NCBI GenBank assembly: GCA_046296435.1
Contig: JBKBLI010000043.1
Span: forward strand, 1 to 29,885
Direction: 5' to 3'
DNA length: 29,885 nucleotides
Origin: M3007 sp046296435
GTDB lineage: Bacteria > Bacteroidota > Bacteroidia > Chitinophagales > Saprospiraceae
Shown: positions 14,463 through 22,586 of the stretch, one piece after another
Numbering within the stretch: the first letter of the stretch is position 1
Layout of the letters: every line of letters starts with the position of its first letter
Notes under the pieces: generated by a model
Told to the model about the DNA's origin: nothing
Databases searched by the model: none
Seen by the model: the letters and a program-made list of their open reading frames with translations, nothing else
Position numbers and translations under genes: made by a program

Positions 14463-15773
14463 ATGGACATACTGAAGCAACAGTTTTTCGAAAAATCGCA
14501 AGCCTTAGCCAAGGAAATCAAAGAATTTGTCAAAACGCACGGCGCTGCGCACGTGGACGATGTCAACGTCGATCAGGTCATCGGCGGGATGCGCGACATC
14601 ACAAGCATGCTCTGGGAGCCTTCCTTGCTTGACTCCGAAGAAGGCATTCGGTTTCGCGGTTTTTCGATACCTGAACTTCGCGAGAAGCTCCCCAAAGCGC
14701 CGGGAGGATCCGAGCCGTTGCCCGAAGGTCTTTTCTGGCTGATGCTGGTCGGCGAGATACCCACCAAAGAACAGGTTAAATGGCTCACCGAAAACTGGGT
14801 GCGGCGCGCCAATGTTCCTAACCACGTTTTCAAAGCCATCGAAGCGCTGCCTATCGATACCCACCCGATGACCCAATTGTCCGTGGGCATTCTGGCCATG
14901 CAAAACACCAGCATTTTTGCGCAGCGCTACAACAGCGGACTGAACAAATCAGAATACTGGGACGCCACTTACGAAGACGTGATGAACATCGTGGCGCGTA
15001 TCCCGCGCATAGCGGCCTACATCTACCGCCGGATTTATCACCAAGGCGACCAAATACTTCCGGATATTTCGTTGGACTGGGGAGGAAATTTTGCCCACAT
15101 GCTCGGATTCAGCGATCCGGGGTTCAAGGAGTACATGCGCTTATTCCTCACCATACACGCCGACCACGAAGGCGGTAACGCATCGGCGCATACCACCCAC
15201 CTCGTGGGTTCGACGCTGAGCGACCCCTACTTATCGCTCAGCGCAGGTATGAATGCTCTTGCAGGCCCCTTGCACGGATTGGCCAATCAGGAAGTGATCC
15301 GCTGGATCGTCAAAATGGTCGAGACCCTCGGCACCTCCAGACCCTCGCGCGAACAAATCGCCGAATATGTCAAGAGCACCTTGGCCGGAGGACGCGTCAT
15401 CCCCGGATACGGCCATGCCGTGCTGCGCAAACCTGACCCGCGCTTCATGGCTCAGCGCCAGTTTGCCGAAGACAATGTGCCCGACAGCGACCTGGTCAAA
15501 ATCGTCTGGAAAATATTTGACGTGGTACCCTCCATTCTCTCCAGTTTGGGCAAAGTCAAAAATCCGTGGCCTAATGTGGACGCGCATTCGGGCGCGCTGC
15601 TTGTGCACTACGGAATGAACGAGTATAATTACTACACAGTCATCTTTGGCGTGAGCCGCGCCCTTGGAGTCATGGCCGCCCAATGCTGGGCGCGCGCGCT
15701 GGGCCTACCGCTCGAACGCCCTAAATCGGTCACCTTCAATTGGCTGAAAAAACACGTAGAAAGCGCCAACTAA
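14463..15773 (+). CDS. gltA: Citrate synthase, eukaryote-like type
   Basis: A 436-residue TCA-cycle enzyme that condenses acetyl-CoA and oxaloacetate to citrate in the cytoplasm. The three catalytic residues are visible: His271 in AGPLHGLANQEV, His318 in PGYGHAVLRKPDPRF, and Asp373 in NVDAHSGALL. The block HADHEGGNASAHTTHLVGSTLSDPYLSLSAG, together with LRKPDPRF, is the pattern of the mitochondrial-like subgroup, not the NADH-regulated GltA of enteric bacteria. Length fits that subgroup. A strong consensus promoter at 14392-14424 and a terminator before it suggest independent expression. The RidA gene follows after 137 bp and could receive read-through, since I saw no strong terminator between them. 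Confidence 0.96.
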   Translation: MDILKQQFFEKSQALAKEIKEFVKTHGAAHVDDVNVDQVIGGMRDITSMLWEPSLLDSEEGIRFRGFSIPELREKLPKAPGGSEPLPEGLFWLMLVGEIPTKEQVKWLTENWVRRANVPNHVFKAIEALPIDTHPMTQLSVGILAMQNTSIFAQRYNSGLNKSEYWDATYEDVMNIVARIPRIAAYIYRRIYHQGDQILPDISLDWGGNFAHMLGFSDPGFKEYMRLFLTIHADHEGGNASAHTTHLVGSTLSDPYLSLSAGMNALAGPLHGLANQEVIRWIVKMVETLGTSRPSREQIAEYVKSTLAGGRVIPGYGHAVLRKPDPRFMAQRQFAEDNVPDSDLVKIVWKIFDVVPSILSSLGKVKNPWPNVDAHSGALLVHYGMNEYNYYTVIFGVSRALGVMAAQCWARALGLPLERPKSVTFNWLKKHVESAN

Positions 15774-15910
15774 GATACCAAAACCCCAGGCGGCGCGGTT
15801 TTGATTCAAACCGACAGCCCCTCCGTATCAGGTAAGTCGAAAGGTAGCATTTTTTTCAACACCATATCACAAGGCGACGTCTGACCTTCGGGCGTCCGTC
15901 ACAGCGCTTT

Positions 15911-16342
15911 ATGATACAGCAAAAAATAGACGCGCCCAATGCGCCCAAGCCCGTTGGGCTTTATCCCCATGCCCGCCGCGTGGGCAACCTGCTGTTTTTG
16001 TCGGGCATAGGCCCCCGCGATCCGGAGACCGACGGCGTGCCCGGCTTGGAGCGCAGCCCTGCGGGCAATTATCTGCGCTTCGACTTCGAAGCGCAGGCGC
16101 ATTCGGTGTTTCGCAACGTGCGCGCCGTGCTTGAGTCCTGCGGCGCTCGCTGGGAGGACCTCGTCGATGTCACGGTATTCCTTACAGACATGAAACGCGA
16201 TTTCCACGCGTTCAACCGCATCTACGCCGAGTACTTCAAAGACGCGCAGCCCTGCCGAACGACCGTGGGCATCGACTCGCTCCCTACGCCCATCGCCATC
16301 GAACTGAAATGCATCGCCGTGATTCAGGATCCAGAACGCTAA
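15911..16342 (+). CDS. RidA/YjgF-family deaminase, 2-aminomuconate-deaminase-like
   Basis: A 143-residue RidA-fold protein. Diagnostic features are GLYPHARRVGNLLFLSGIGPR near the N-terminus, the helix QAHSVFRNVRAVLESCGARWEDLVDVTVFLTDM, and the C-terminal CRTTVGIDSLPTPIAIELKCIAVI. The Arg in CRTT corresponds to the substrate-binding Arg of the family. General RidA proteins hydrolyse reactive enamines/imines. The PHARRVG opening is closest to 2-aminomuconate deaminase of the kynurenine degradation route, and a 3-hydroxyanthranilate dioxygenase gene is in the same window. The substrate assignment is therefore plausible but inferred. The VanW-family gene starts 3 bp after the stop, so the two are co-transcribed. 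Confidence 0.8.
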   Translation: MIQQKIDAPNAPKPVGLYPHARRVGNLLFLSGIGPRDPETDGVPGLERSPAGNYLRFDFEAQAHSVFRNVRAVLESCGARWEDLVDVTVFLTDMKRDFHAFNRIYAEYFKDAQPCRTTVGIDSLPTPIAIELKCIAVIQDPER

Positions 16343-16345
16343 GAC

Positions 16346-17203
16346 ATGAACCCGCAGACCCATCGCGCGGAGAACCTCTACCGCCCGACTCCCCGCACCT
16401 GGTCGCGGCGCGCCAAACGCATGCTCGGGCGGTATTACTACAGCGCGCTTCGCTACCTGCGCTGGATGTTCGGCCCCGAGCGCTGGGCCCATATCCAGGA
16501 TCCTACTCCCTTGCCCGCCCTCCTTTTTGCGCACGCAACGCCTATCTACCGCCCGCTGCCCCGCGTCGAAATGCGCTTGCAGCAAAACAAAGCGACCAAC
16601 CTCCGCATAGCGGCCCAACGCATTGAGGGCCTGATCCTCGAACCCGGCCAGACCTTTTCGTTCTGGCGCAGGGTAGGGCGGCCTTCGCGCCGCAAGGGCT
16701 ACCTGCCGGGACTGGCCCTAAGCGAAGGGCGCGTAAGCCAGAGCACGGGAGGAGGACTGTGCCAGATGGGTAATCTGCTGCACTGGATGGCGCTGCACAG
16801 CCCCCTGACGGTCGCCGAACGCTGGCGCCACAGCTACGACGCCTTCCCCGACATCCGCCGCAGCGTGCCCTTCGGATCCGGCGCTACGCTGGCCTATAAT
16901 TACGTGGATCTGCAACTCCGCAACGACAGTGAACAGCGCATCCAATTGCGCGTGTGGACCGACGCCGAGTACCTGCACGGCGAAATTCGGGCCGACTGCG
17001 ACACCGGCCTACATTATGAGGTGTACGAACGCGACCACCAAATCAGAATGGAACCCTGGGGTGGCTACTCGCGCCACAACCTGCTGTGCCGACGGATCCG
17101 AGACGCCCGTAGCGGCGCTCTACTCGCCGACGAACCCTTGGTCGAAAATCATGCTTTGCTCATGTATCAACCCTTTTTGACCGAAATTTCGGACGCGCAA
17201 TAA
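16346..17203 (+). CDS. VanW family protein
   Basis: A 285-residue protein with the VanW core at about 92-200: IEGLILEPGQTFSFWRRVGRPSRRKGYLPGLALSEGR, STGGGLCQMGNLLHWMALHSPLTVAERWRHSYD, then DLQLRNDSEQRIQLRVW. VanW-type proteins occur beside some vancomycin-resistance clusters, but their biochemical function is unknown and most homologues have nothing to do with resistance. No vanHAX-type genes are present here. There is no evident signal peptide or membrane helix, and the first 60 residues are Arg/Tyr/Trp-rich. It sits 3 bp after the RidA gene, so translation may be coupled, but that pairing does not reveal its role. Confidence 0.85.
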   Translation: MNPQTHRAENLYRPTPRTWSRRAKRMLGRYYYSALRYLRWMFGPERWAHIQDPTPLPALLFAHATPIYRPLPRVEMRLQQNKATNLRIAAQRIEGLILEPGQTFSFWRRVGRPSRRKGYLPGLALSEGRVSQSTGGGLCQMGNLLHWMALHSPLTVAERWRHSYDAFPDIRRSVPFGSGATLAYNYVDLQLRNDSEQRIQLRVWTDAEYLHGEIRADCDTGLHYEVYERDHQIRMEPWGGYSRHNLLCRRIRDARSGALLADEPLVENHALLMYQPFLTEISDAQ

Positions 17204-17251
17204 CGACTTTTTACTAACTTAGCGCCCGGTTTCAAAACGAAGACATCAACC

Positions 17252-17692
17252 ATGATACAACGCATCCAATCGCTGTACCTCACCCTGGCCGGAGGTTTGC
17301 TCGCCGGCAAATTTGCGATACCTTACTTTCAGGGGCCTTCCCTGCTGCCCAATGCAGCGCTGGCCGACGGCGTGTTCGACGTATGGGACAACGTCGGCCT
17401 GATCGGACTCGTAGCCCTGGGCGCCATTGTGACCTTCGCCGCCGTGTTTTTGTTCCGCAACCGACCTTTTCAGGCCCGAATAGCCGCTACCGCCCTCCTC
17501 ATCTCCTTGCTCATCATCTTGCTGAGCGCTTACTCCGGCTGGCGTACGCTGGGCGACCTGCCCGAAGATTACGCCGTGCAATGGAGAGCCGGATACGCGC
17601 TGGCCCCGTTTGCCGCCCTACTGCAATGGTTGGCCCTCAGGGGCATCCGCAGCGACGAACAACTGGTGCGCTCTATGGATCGCCTGCGTTAA
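17252..17692 (+). CDS. DUF4293 family membrane protein
   Basis: A 146-residue protein with four predicted membrane segments (about 7-27, 48-68, 76-96 and 110-130). It begins MIQRIQSLYLTLAGGLLAG and ends LQWLALRGIRSDEQLVRSMDRLR. That start, and the basic RAIRxDExLVRSxDRxR ending, are characteristic of DUF4293, a family largely confined to Bacteroidota. Function is unknown. It stands 48 bp after the VanW gene and 104 bp before feoA; the feo promoter lies in the latter gap. Its length and both ends are typical of the family. Confidence 0.88.
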   Translation: MIQRIQSLYLTLAGGLLAGKFAIPYFQGPSLLPNAALADGVFDVWDNVGLIGLVALGAIVTFAAVFLFRNRPFQARIAATALLISLLIILLSAYSGWRTLGDLPEDYAVQWRAGYALAPFAALLQWLALRGIRSDEQLVRSMDRLR

Positions 17693-17746
17693 CCCCCCCT
17701 TTGGCCCCGAAAAAGTAAATTTTTCTTAACATTCACAAACTCGTCT

Positions 17747-17754
17747 TACATTTG
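17747..17754 (+). promoter_or_regulatory. -7 box of the feoAB operon
   Basis: TACATTTG matches TAnnTTTG. The T-rich stretch TTTTTCTT lies where the -33 box would be. The predicted start of transcription falls at the left edge of the operator dyad. Confidence 0.65.
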
Positions 17755-17759
17755 CGGCG

Positions 17760-17776
17760 TTTAGATGTTGTCTAAA
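17760..17776. promoter_or_regulatory. Dyad operator in front of feoA, probably for a metal-dependent repressor
   Basis: TTTAGATGTTGTCTAAA is a perfect 6-bp inverted repeat (TTTAGA / TCTAAA) with a 5-bp spacer. It begins 5 nt after the -7 box, so a bound protein would cover the transcription start. Its TTAG...CTAA half-sites resemble DtxR/IdeR/MntR-family operators, the usual Fe(II)- or Mn(II)-responsive repressors of feo genes. The regulator gene is not in the window. Confidence 0.65.
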
Positions 17777-17796
17777 TAAATATAAGTCTGTCGCTC

Positions 17797-18036
17797 ATGG
17801 ATTATAGCAGAAAGAGCCGCAAACTCACAGATCTCGGCGTCTCTGAAAACGGCCGGGCAGTATATATCACCGACGCAAGATTGGCCGGTCGCCTCATTGC
17901 TATGGGCATTCTTCCGGGCGCCGAACTTCAGGTAGTGCGCAGTTCGCCGCTGGGCGACGCTTTGTACATCAAGGCCGATGGACTCAACATGGCCCTGCGC
18001 AGAGAAGAAGCGGCGTGCATCCTGATCGAAGCATGA
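17797..18036 (+). CDS. feoA: Ferrous iron transport accessory protein FeoA
   Basis: A 79-residue SH3-like protein. The core ARLAGRLIAMGILPGAELQVVRSSPLGDALYIKADGLNMALRREEAACILIE follows the FeoA pattern L..MG..PG..v.v...sPlGdp..i...g....lR..eA..i.v. FeoA is a small cytoplasmic partner of the FeoB iron(II) transporter. Its TGA overlaps the feoB ATG by 4 bp (ATGA), so the two are translationally coupled. The operon is preceded by a -7 box and a dyad operator, fitting iron-repressed expression. Confidence 0.94.
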   Translation: MDYSRKSRKLTDLGVSENGRAVYITDARLAGRLIAMGILPGAELQVVRSSPLGDALYIKADGLNMALRREEAACILIEA

Positions 18037-20198
18037 GCGGGAGTGCAAAAAAGATGTACAAGGTGGCGCTGCTGGGCAATCCCAACAGCGGGAAATCCAC
18101 AGTTTTCAACGAATTGACCGGCATGCGACAGCGCACCGGCAACTTCCCTGGTATTACGGTGGACGCTCACGTGGGCCAGATGCGCACGCCCTCGGGCAAA
18201 CAAATCGAACTGACAGATCTGCCGGGCACCTACAGCGTTTATGCCACTTCCTCCGACGAACGCCTCGTGGTCGGCGTCTTACTCGACCCGACAAATCCGC
18301 ACTATCCCGACGCAGTCATCTATGTAGCCGACGTGACGCATCTGGAGAAGCACTTGCTGCTGCTCACCCAACTCATCGATCTGGGGCTGCCCGTTGTCCT
18401 GGCCTTGAACATGGCGGATACCGCAGCCGCGCAAGGCTTTGTGATCCATCCGCACAAGCTCTCGGAGTCGCTGGGCATTCCGGTAACGCTGGTCAGCGCG
18501 CGCACCGGCGACAACATGTCCCAACTGCTCACCGAACTGGACGCCCTGTTGGAGCAAGCGCCGCCCAAAATCAGACCATACTACGTCTGTAGCCCCACCG
18601 AAAAAAATCTCGCCCAGCGTGTGGGGGAACGCTTCGGCATCGACAACCCCTACCGCGCCTTGTTGCTGGCCCACCACAGCCGCTGGGCGCCCAACCTGAC
18701 CAAAGACGAGCGAACCTTCCTGCAAGACCTCCTGAGCGAACTGCGCTTCCAGCCCCTCAGCTTCCAGATCAACGAAACCCTCTCCCGTTTCGAGAAATTC
18801 GGCCCCATGGTTCGGGCCGCCGTGCGTCATCCGGATAAAGCCGCCGATGCCATCACGGACCGAATAGATAACGCGCTGACCCATCGCATCGCCGGGCCGG
18901 CGATCTTCATAGGGATCATGCTTCTCCTCTTTCAGGCTATTTTTGACTGGAGCGAGTACCCCATGAGTTGGATCGAGACCGGCTTCTTACGGGCAAGCGC
19001 ATGGGTCAATACCGCGCTCCCACAATCCTGGCTCACTGAACTTCTGGCTGATGGCATATTGGCCGGACTAAGCGGGATCATGGTGTTCGTTCCGCAGATT
19101 GCTATCCTCTTTTTGCTCATCACCATCCTCGAAGAGATCGGATACATGTCGCGCGTCGTATTCATGTTCGACCGCATCCTGCGCCAATTCGGCATGAACG
19201 GCCGCAGCGTAATCTCCCTGATCGGCGGCAGCGCCTGCGCCGTACCCGCCATCATGAGCGCCCGCACCATCAGCAACGCCCGCGAACGCCTCATTACGAT
19301 CCTCGTGACGCCCTTTGTGAGTTGTAGCGCCCGTATTCCGGTGTATCTGGTGCTGATAGGCCTCGCTGTGCCGGCCGTCAAGGTTTGGGGCTTCATCAAC
19401 GCGCAGACCCTTGTTTTTGCCGCTATGTACGCGCTCGGCATATTGGCAGCATTCGGCGCAGGTCTTTTGTTGAAAAAAACGCTCCCGCAACACGAGCGCT
19501 CCTACTTAGCCATCGAACTTCCGGCCTACCGCATGCCGCACTGGAAAAACGTCTGGCTGACCGTCTGGGAAAAAGTCCGCGCCTTCGTTCTCGGCGCCGG
19601 CAAGATCATTCTCTACGTATCGATAGCGCTGTGGGCGCTGTCGCGCTACGGACCGGGCAACGCCATCCAGCAGGCGGAAGCGCAGGCCAAACAATGGGCC
19701 GCCGAACGCGGATACGATGAGTCCGAAACTCAGATGTATGTCGAAAAACTCCGCCTCGAGGCTTCCTATGCCGGTATTCTGGGCAGAACCATCGAACCTG
19801 CTATTCGCCCCCTGGGTTACGACTGGAAAATCGGCATTGCCCTGCTCACGTCCTTCGCCGCGCGCGAAGTGTTCACCGGCACTCTCGCCGTACTCTACAA
19901 CATGGGCGGCGATTCGGCCGACGAGATCAATAGCCGCAGCGAAAACGAAGTCAAAAACACGCTGCGCTTCCGAATGCGCAGCGAAACCTTCGGCGACACC
20001 GGGCAGCCGGTCTATACCTTTGCCACGGCGCTCTCCCTGCTGATTTTTTACGCCCTGGCCATGCAGTGCATGAGCACCTTAGCCGTCGTGCGTCGCGAGA
20101 CGGGCAGTTGGCGCTGGCCCCTTTTACAGTTTGCGTTTATGAGCGGATTAGCGTATTTGTTTGCGATGATCGCCTACCAGTTTGCATCGGCTTTCTGA
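18033..20198 (+). CDS. feoB: Ferrous iron transporter FeoB
   Basis: A 721-residue inner-membrane Fe(II) transporter with an N-terminal GTPase. The G motifs are clear: G1 GNPNSGKST (15-23), G2 Thr in PGITVD, G3 DLPG (62-65), G4 NMAD (126-129), G5 VSAR. A helical linker of about 100 residues follows, then the pore half-domains. Conserved pore Cys motifs are present in GGSACAVPAIMSARTI and in FVSCSARIPVYLVL, and the late SFAAREVFTGTLAVLYNMGG block is intact. It is slightly shorter than E. coli FeoB. No feoC is present, which is usual outside Gammaproteobacteria. I chose the ATG at 18033 (4-bp overlap with feoA); an in-frame GTG at 18015 or ATG at 18054 is also possible. Confidence 0.97.
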   Translation: MSGSAKKMYKVALLGNPNSGKSTVFNELTGMRQRTGNFPGITVDAHVGQMRTPSGKQIELTDLPGTYSVYATSSDERLVVGVLLDPTNPHYPDAVIYVADVTHLEKHLLLLTQLIDLGLPVVLALNMADTAAAQGFVIHPHKLSESLGIPVTLVSARTGDNMSQLLTELDALLEQAPPKIRPYYVCSPTEKNLAQRVGERFGIDNPYRALLLAHHSRWAPNLTKDERTFLQDLLSELRFQPLSFQINETLSRFEKFGPMVRAAVRHPDKAADAITDRIDNALTHRIAGPAIFIGIMLLLFQAIFDWSEYPMSWIETGFLRASAWVNTALPQSWLTELLADGILAGLSGIMVFVPQIAILFLLITILEEIGYMSRVVFMFDRILRQFGMNGRSVISLIGGSACAVPAIMSARTISNARERLITILVTPFVSCSARIPVYLVLIGLAVPAVKVWGFINAQTLVFAAMYALGILAAFGAGLLLKKTLPQHERSYLAIELPAYRMPHWKNVWLTVWEKVRAFVLGAGKIILYVSIALWALSRYGPGNAIQQAEAQAKQWAAERGYDESETQMYVEKLRLEASYAGILGRTIEPAIRPLGYDWKIGIALLTSFAAREVFTGTLAVLYNMGGDSADEINSRSENEVKNTLRFRMRSETFGDTGQPVYTFATALSLLIFYALAMQCMSTLAVVRRETGSWRWPLLQFAFMSGLAYLFAMIAYQFASAF

Positions 20199-20231
20199 AG
20201 AGCGCGCCCTATTTGCACAATCTTTTTTTTT

Positions 20232-20330
20232 AAAACGCAAAAGGCGAAAAGAATATACCGCCTTTGCCTACTTTGGGTGAACCCTTTTTCCGCGCAAAGT
20301 TTTTTCGCGCAAAGGGCGCAAATTTTCCGC
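20232..20330. repeat. Dispersed CTTTGCG hairpin repeat, copy B (degenerate)
   Basis: The core GAATATACCGCCTTTGCC, then CTTTGGGTGAACCC, matches copy A with several substitutions. It is followed by facing words CGCGCAAAG and CGCGCAAAGGGCGC. It lies between feoB and the TPR gene; nothing else is recognisable in 20199-20372. Confidence 0.75.
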
Positions 20331-20372
20331 AGTACAGCGAATGGCGATTGCCCATTGTGGCGTTACTTATAG

Positions 20373-21866
20373 ATGAAAAAACATCTTGCTTTTGTCCTCT
20401 GCTTGAGCCTAACGACTGTCGCCCTGTCGGCGCCCAAGACCTACACCCCCTCGCCCGGCGTGAAAGACGCCTATCAGAAAGCCGTCCGCCTGCGCCTTGG
20501 CGAAGCGCGAAGCGCCATTGAGGCCCTCAAAAAAAGCGAACCGGACAACCTTTTCCCGATTTTTATCGCGAATTACGTCGATTTCCTCACAGCGTTCTTA
20601 AGCGACGCCCCTTCCGACTACAACCGCCTCTCCAAAGGCATGTCCCCCCGACTGTCGCAACTCGCCAAAGGCGATCCGCGCTCGCCCTGGCATCTGTACG
20701 CCCAGGCCGAAATCCGCTTCCAGTGGGCCTTGCTGCGCGGGCGCTTCAACAACTACATGAGCAGCCTCAGCGAGATCAAACAGGCCTCGGCGCTGCTCGA
20801 GGAGAACGCCAGGCGTCACCCCGATTTTGCCCCCAACAAAAAAAGCCTGGCCCTCATCCACGCCCTCGCGGGCAGCACGCCCGAAGAATACCGCTGGATG
20901 CTCAAAGCGGCCGGCGGATTGAGCGGCTCCGTGCAGCAGGGCATGCGCGAAATGGCCGAATTGATAGCATTTGCGGAGCAAAATGAATACTTGTTCGAAG
21001 ACGAGGCCCGCTTCTTGTACGCCTACATGCAACTCTACATCGACAACAAGCCCGACGCCGCCTGGAGCACGCTCCGCAAAAAAAGCCCCAACCCAGCCAC
21101 AGAGCCGCTCGCCGCTTACCTCACTGCGAGCATGGCCATGCGAATCGGCAAAAACGACGAAGCTATCGCCCTGCTCTCGGCCCTGCCCCAAAGCCCGCCC
21201 TACACACCCATCCCATACCGCGACTTCCTGCTCGGTCAAGCCAAATTGGCCCGCTTAGACGCCGATGCCGACAAACCGCTGCTTCGCTTCGTAAACCGCT
21301 TCAAAGGCGAAACCGGCGTCAAAGAAGCCTATCAGAAATTAGCCTGGCACGCCCTGATCCATAACGACAGACAAGGCTACCACAAATACATGAGCCTCGT
21401 CAAAACCAAAGGCGCCCAACAGAGCGATACAGACAAGCAAGCCCTGCGCGAGGCCGAAAGCGGCCTGACGCCCGATCCGGACCTGCTGCGCGCGCGCCTG
21501 CTGTTCGACGGCGGCTACTACAACAAGGCGTTTGCCTTGCTCCGCGACAAATCCGCAACCTACGCGGCGGCCGACGAGCGCTTCCGATTGGAGTACGACT
21601 ACCGCATGGGGCGCATCGCCCACAAATTAGAACGCTTCGCCGAGGCCGAAAAACACTATAAGCAAACGATCCGCAACGGGCAGAAATCGCCCGCCCACTA
21701 CGCCTGCAACGCCGCCCTCCAGCTCGGAGAGATGTACGAACAACAGCAACAGCCCGCGCTGGCCCGCGAGGCTTATCGCCAATGCCTGAGTATCTCGCCC
21801 GAGGACTACGCCGCCGCGCTTCACGCGCGCGCTAAGGCAGGCCTGGCCCGTGTCGGAGTAAAGTGA
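20373..21866 (+). CDS. Exported TPR-repeat protein, hypothetical
   Basis: A 497-residue protein with a signal peptide (MKKHLAFVLCLSLTTVALSA) and an almost entirely helical body. TPR-like pairs are clearest at the C-terminus: RLEYDYRMGRIAHKLERFAEAEKHYKQTIRN (about 410-440) and ALQLGEMYEQQQQPALAREAYRQCLSISPEDY (about 450-482). Earlier helices (SLAKGDPRSPWHLYAQAEIRFQWALLRGRFNNY, PDAAWSTLRKKSPNPATEPLAAYLTASMAMRIGKNDEAIALL) look like diverged repeats. Similar uncharacterised secreted TPR proteins are common in Bacteroidota. I recognise no enzyme motif. It is probably a periplasmic scaffold for protein-protein contacts. It is flanked by a dispersed repeat upstream and converges with the carotenoid operon downstream. 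Confidence 0.8.
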   Translation: MKKHLAFVLCLSLTTVALSAPKTYTPSPGVKDAYQKAVRLRLGEARSAIEALKKSEPDNLFPIFIANYVDFLTAFLSDAPSDYNRLSKGMSPRLSQLAKGDPRSPWHLYAQAEIRFQWALLRGRFNNYMSSLSEIKQASALLEENARRHPDFAPNKKSLALIHALAGSTPEEYRWMLKAAGGLSGSVQQGMREMAELIAFAEQNEYLFEDEARFLYAYMQLYIDNKPDAAWSTLRKKSPNPATEPLAAYLTASMAMRIGKNDEAIALLSALPQSPPYTPIPYRDFLLGQAKLARLDADADKPLLRFVNRFKGETGVKEAYQKLAWHALIHNDRQGYHKYMSLVKTKGAQQSDTDKQALREAESGLTPDPDLLRARLLFDGGYYNKAFALLRDKSATYAAADERFRLEYDYRMGRIAHKLERFAEAEKHYKQTIRNGQKSPAHYACNAALQLGEMYEQQQQPALAREAYRQCLSISPEDYAAALHARAKAGLARVGVK

Positions 21867-21911
21867 GCGACGCCAGATTGCCCATCCGCCGCTCCACCCT
21901 CCCGGATGCGC

Positions 21912-22586
21912 CTATAGCGCCCCTTCCATACGCTCAACCACAAAACGGGCGAACATCTCCTCGGCATACCAGCCCACTTCGCGCGTCTTGCGCACGACCT
22001 CCGCATGAGCCGGATCTTGATAGGCGTAAGCCTTAACGGCCTCGATATCCTTCCAAACGCTCAAAGTAGCTTGATAAAAAATCGGCCACTCGCCCACGCC
22101 TATGTGTAGCAGCGCGTCCGGATGTTTACCCAGCGCGGCGCTGGCCGCCGGCACATAGCGCCAGAAATGCGCGGCTTTCGACGCCTTGATACGGGCGCGG
22201 GTCAGCACCGCCACCCGCTGACCCGATTCGGGCCGCACAGCGCGCCTAAGGTCGAAGGGCGTGCGGCCGTCCCACAGTCCATGCGCCTGAAAGGGCCGCA
22301 TGCGCAAGGTGAGCATCGCCTCAGCGCGATCGCGCATGCCCCCCAGCACGGCCGAGTCGGCGTAAAACCCATCGCAAGCCGCATCGTCGCGCCACACGCC
22401 CAGCAGAGCATATACCCGCAGATTGGGCCGGATGCTAAATCCGTTGCCGCCGCCGCTGCCCATCATTTTGAAAAAGTCGAGACCCGGAGTGCGGGCCAGG
22501 CCCGGCAAAGCCAGTTGCATACGGCTCAAGGCCCACAACATGTGGCGCGGCGGATAGCGAAACAAACTGACGCTGACAAGACTCAT
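21912..22586 (-). CDS. crtA: CrtA-like (spheroidene monooxygenase family) carotenoid oxygenase
   Basis: A 224-residue protein with the CrtA family pattern. It opens MSLVSVSLFRYPPRHMLWAL, then has LARTPGLDFFKMMGSGGGNGFSIRPNLRVYALLGVW in the centre. It ends LLHIGVGEWPIFYQATLSVWKD, then AYAYQDPAHAEVVRKTREVGWYAEEMFARFVV. In purple bacteria CrtA adds a 2-keto group to acyclic carotenoids; in other phyla the homologues' products are less defined. Its ATG overlaps the cruF stop by 4 bp (ATGA), so the two form a coupled operon with cruF first. That pairing strongly supports a carotenoid substrate bearing the 1-hydroxy end that CruF makes. The exact product in this organism is inference. No crtB, crtI or cyclase is in the window. 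Confidence 0.82.
   Translation of the reverse strand: MSLVSVSLFRYPPRHMLWALSRMQLALPGLARTPGLDFFKMMGSGGGNGFSIRPNLRVYALLGVWRDDAACDGFYADSAVLGGMRDRAEAMLTLRMRPFQAHGLWDGRTPFDLRRAVRPESGQRVAVLTRARIKASKAAHFWRYVPAASAALGKHPDALLHIGVGEWPIFYQATLSVWKDIEAVKAYAYQDPAHAEVVRKTREVGWYAEEMFARFVVERMEGAL

Noticed and set aside
16346..17203. Vancomycin resistance gene
   Set aside because: VanW-family membership alone does not indicate resistance, and there are no vanH, vanA or vanX type genes nearby.
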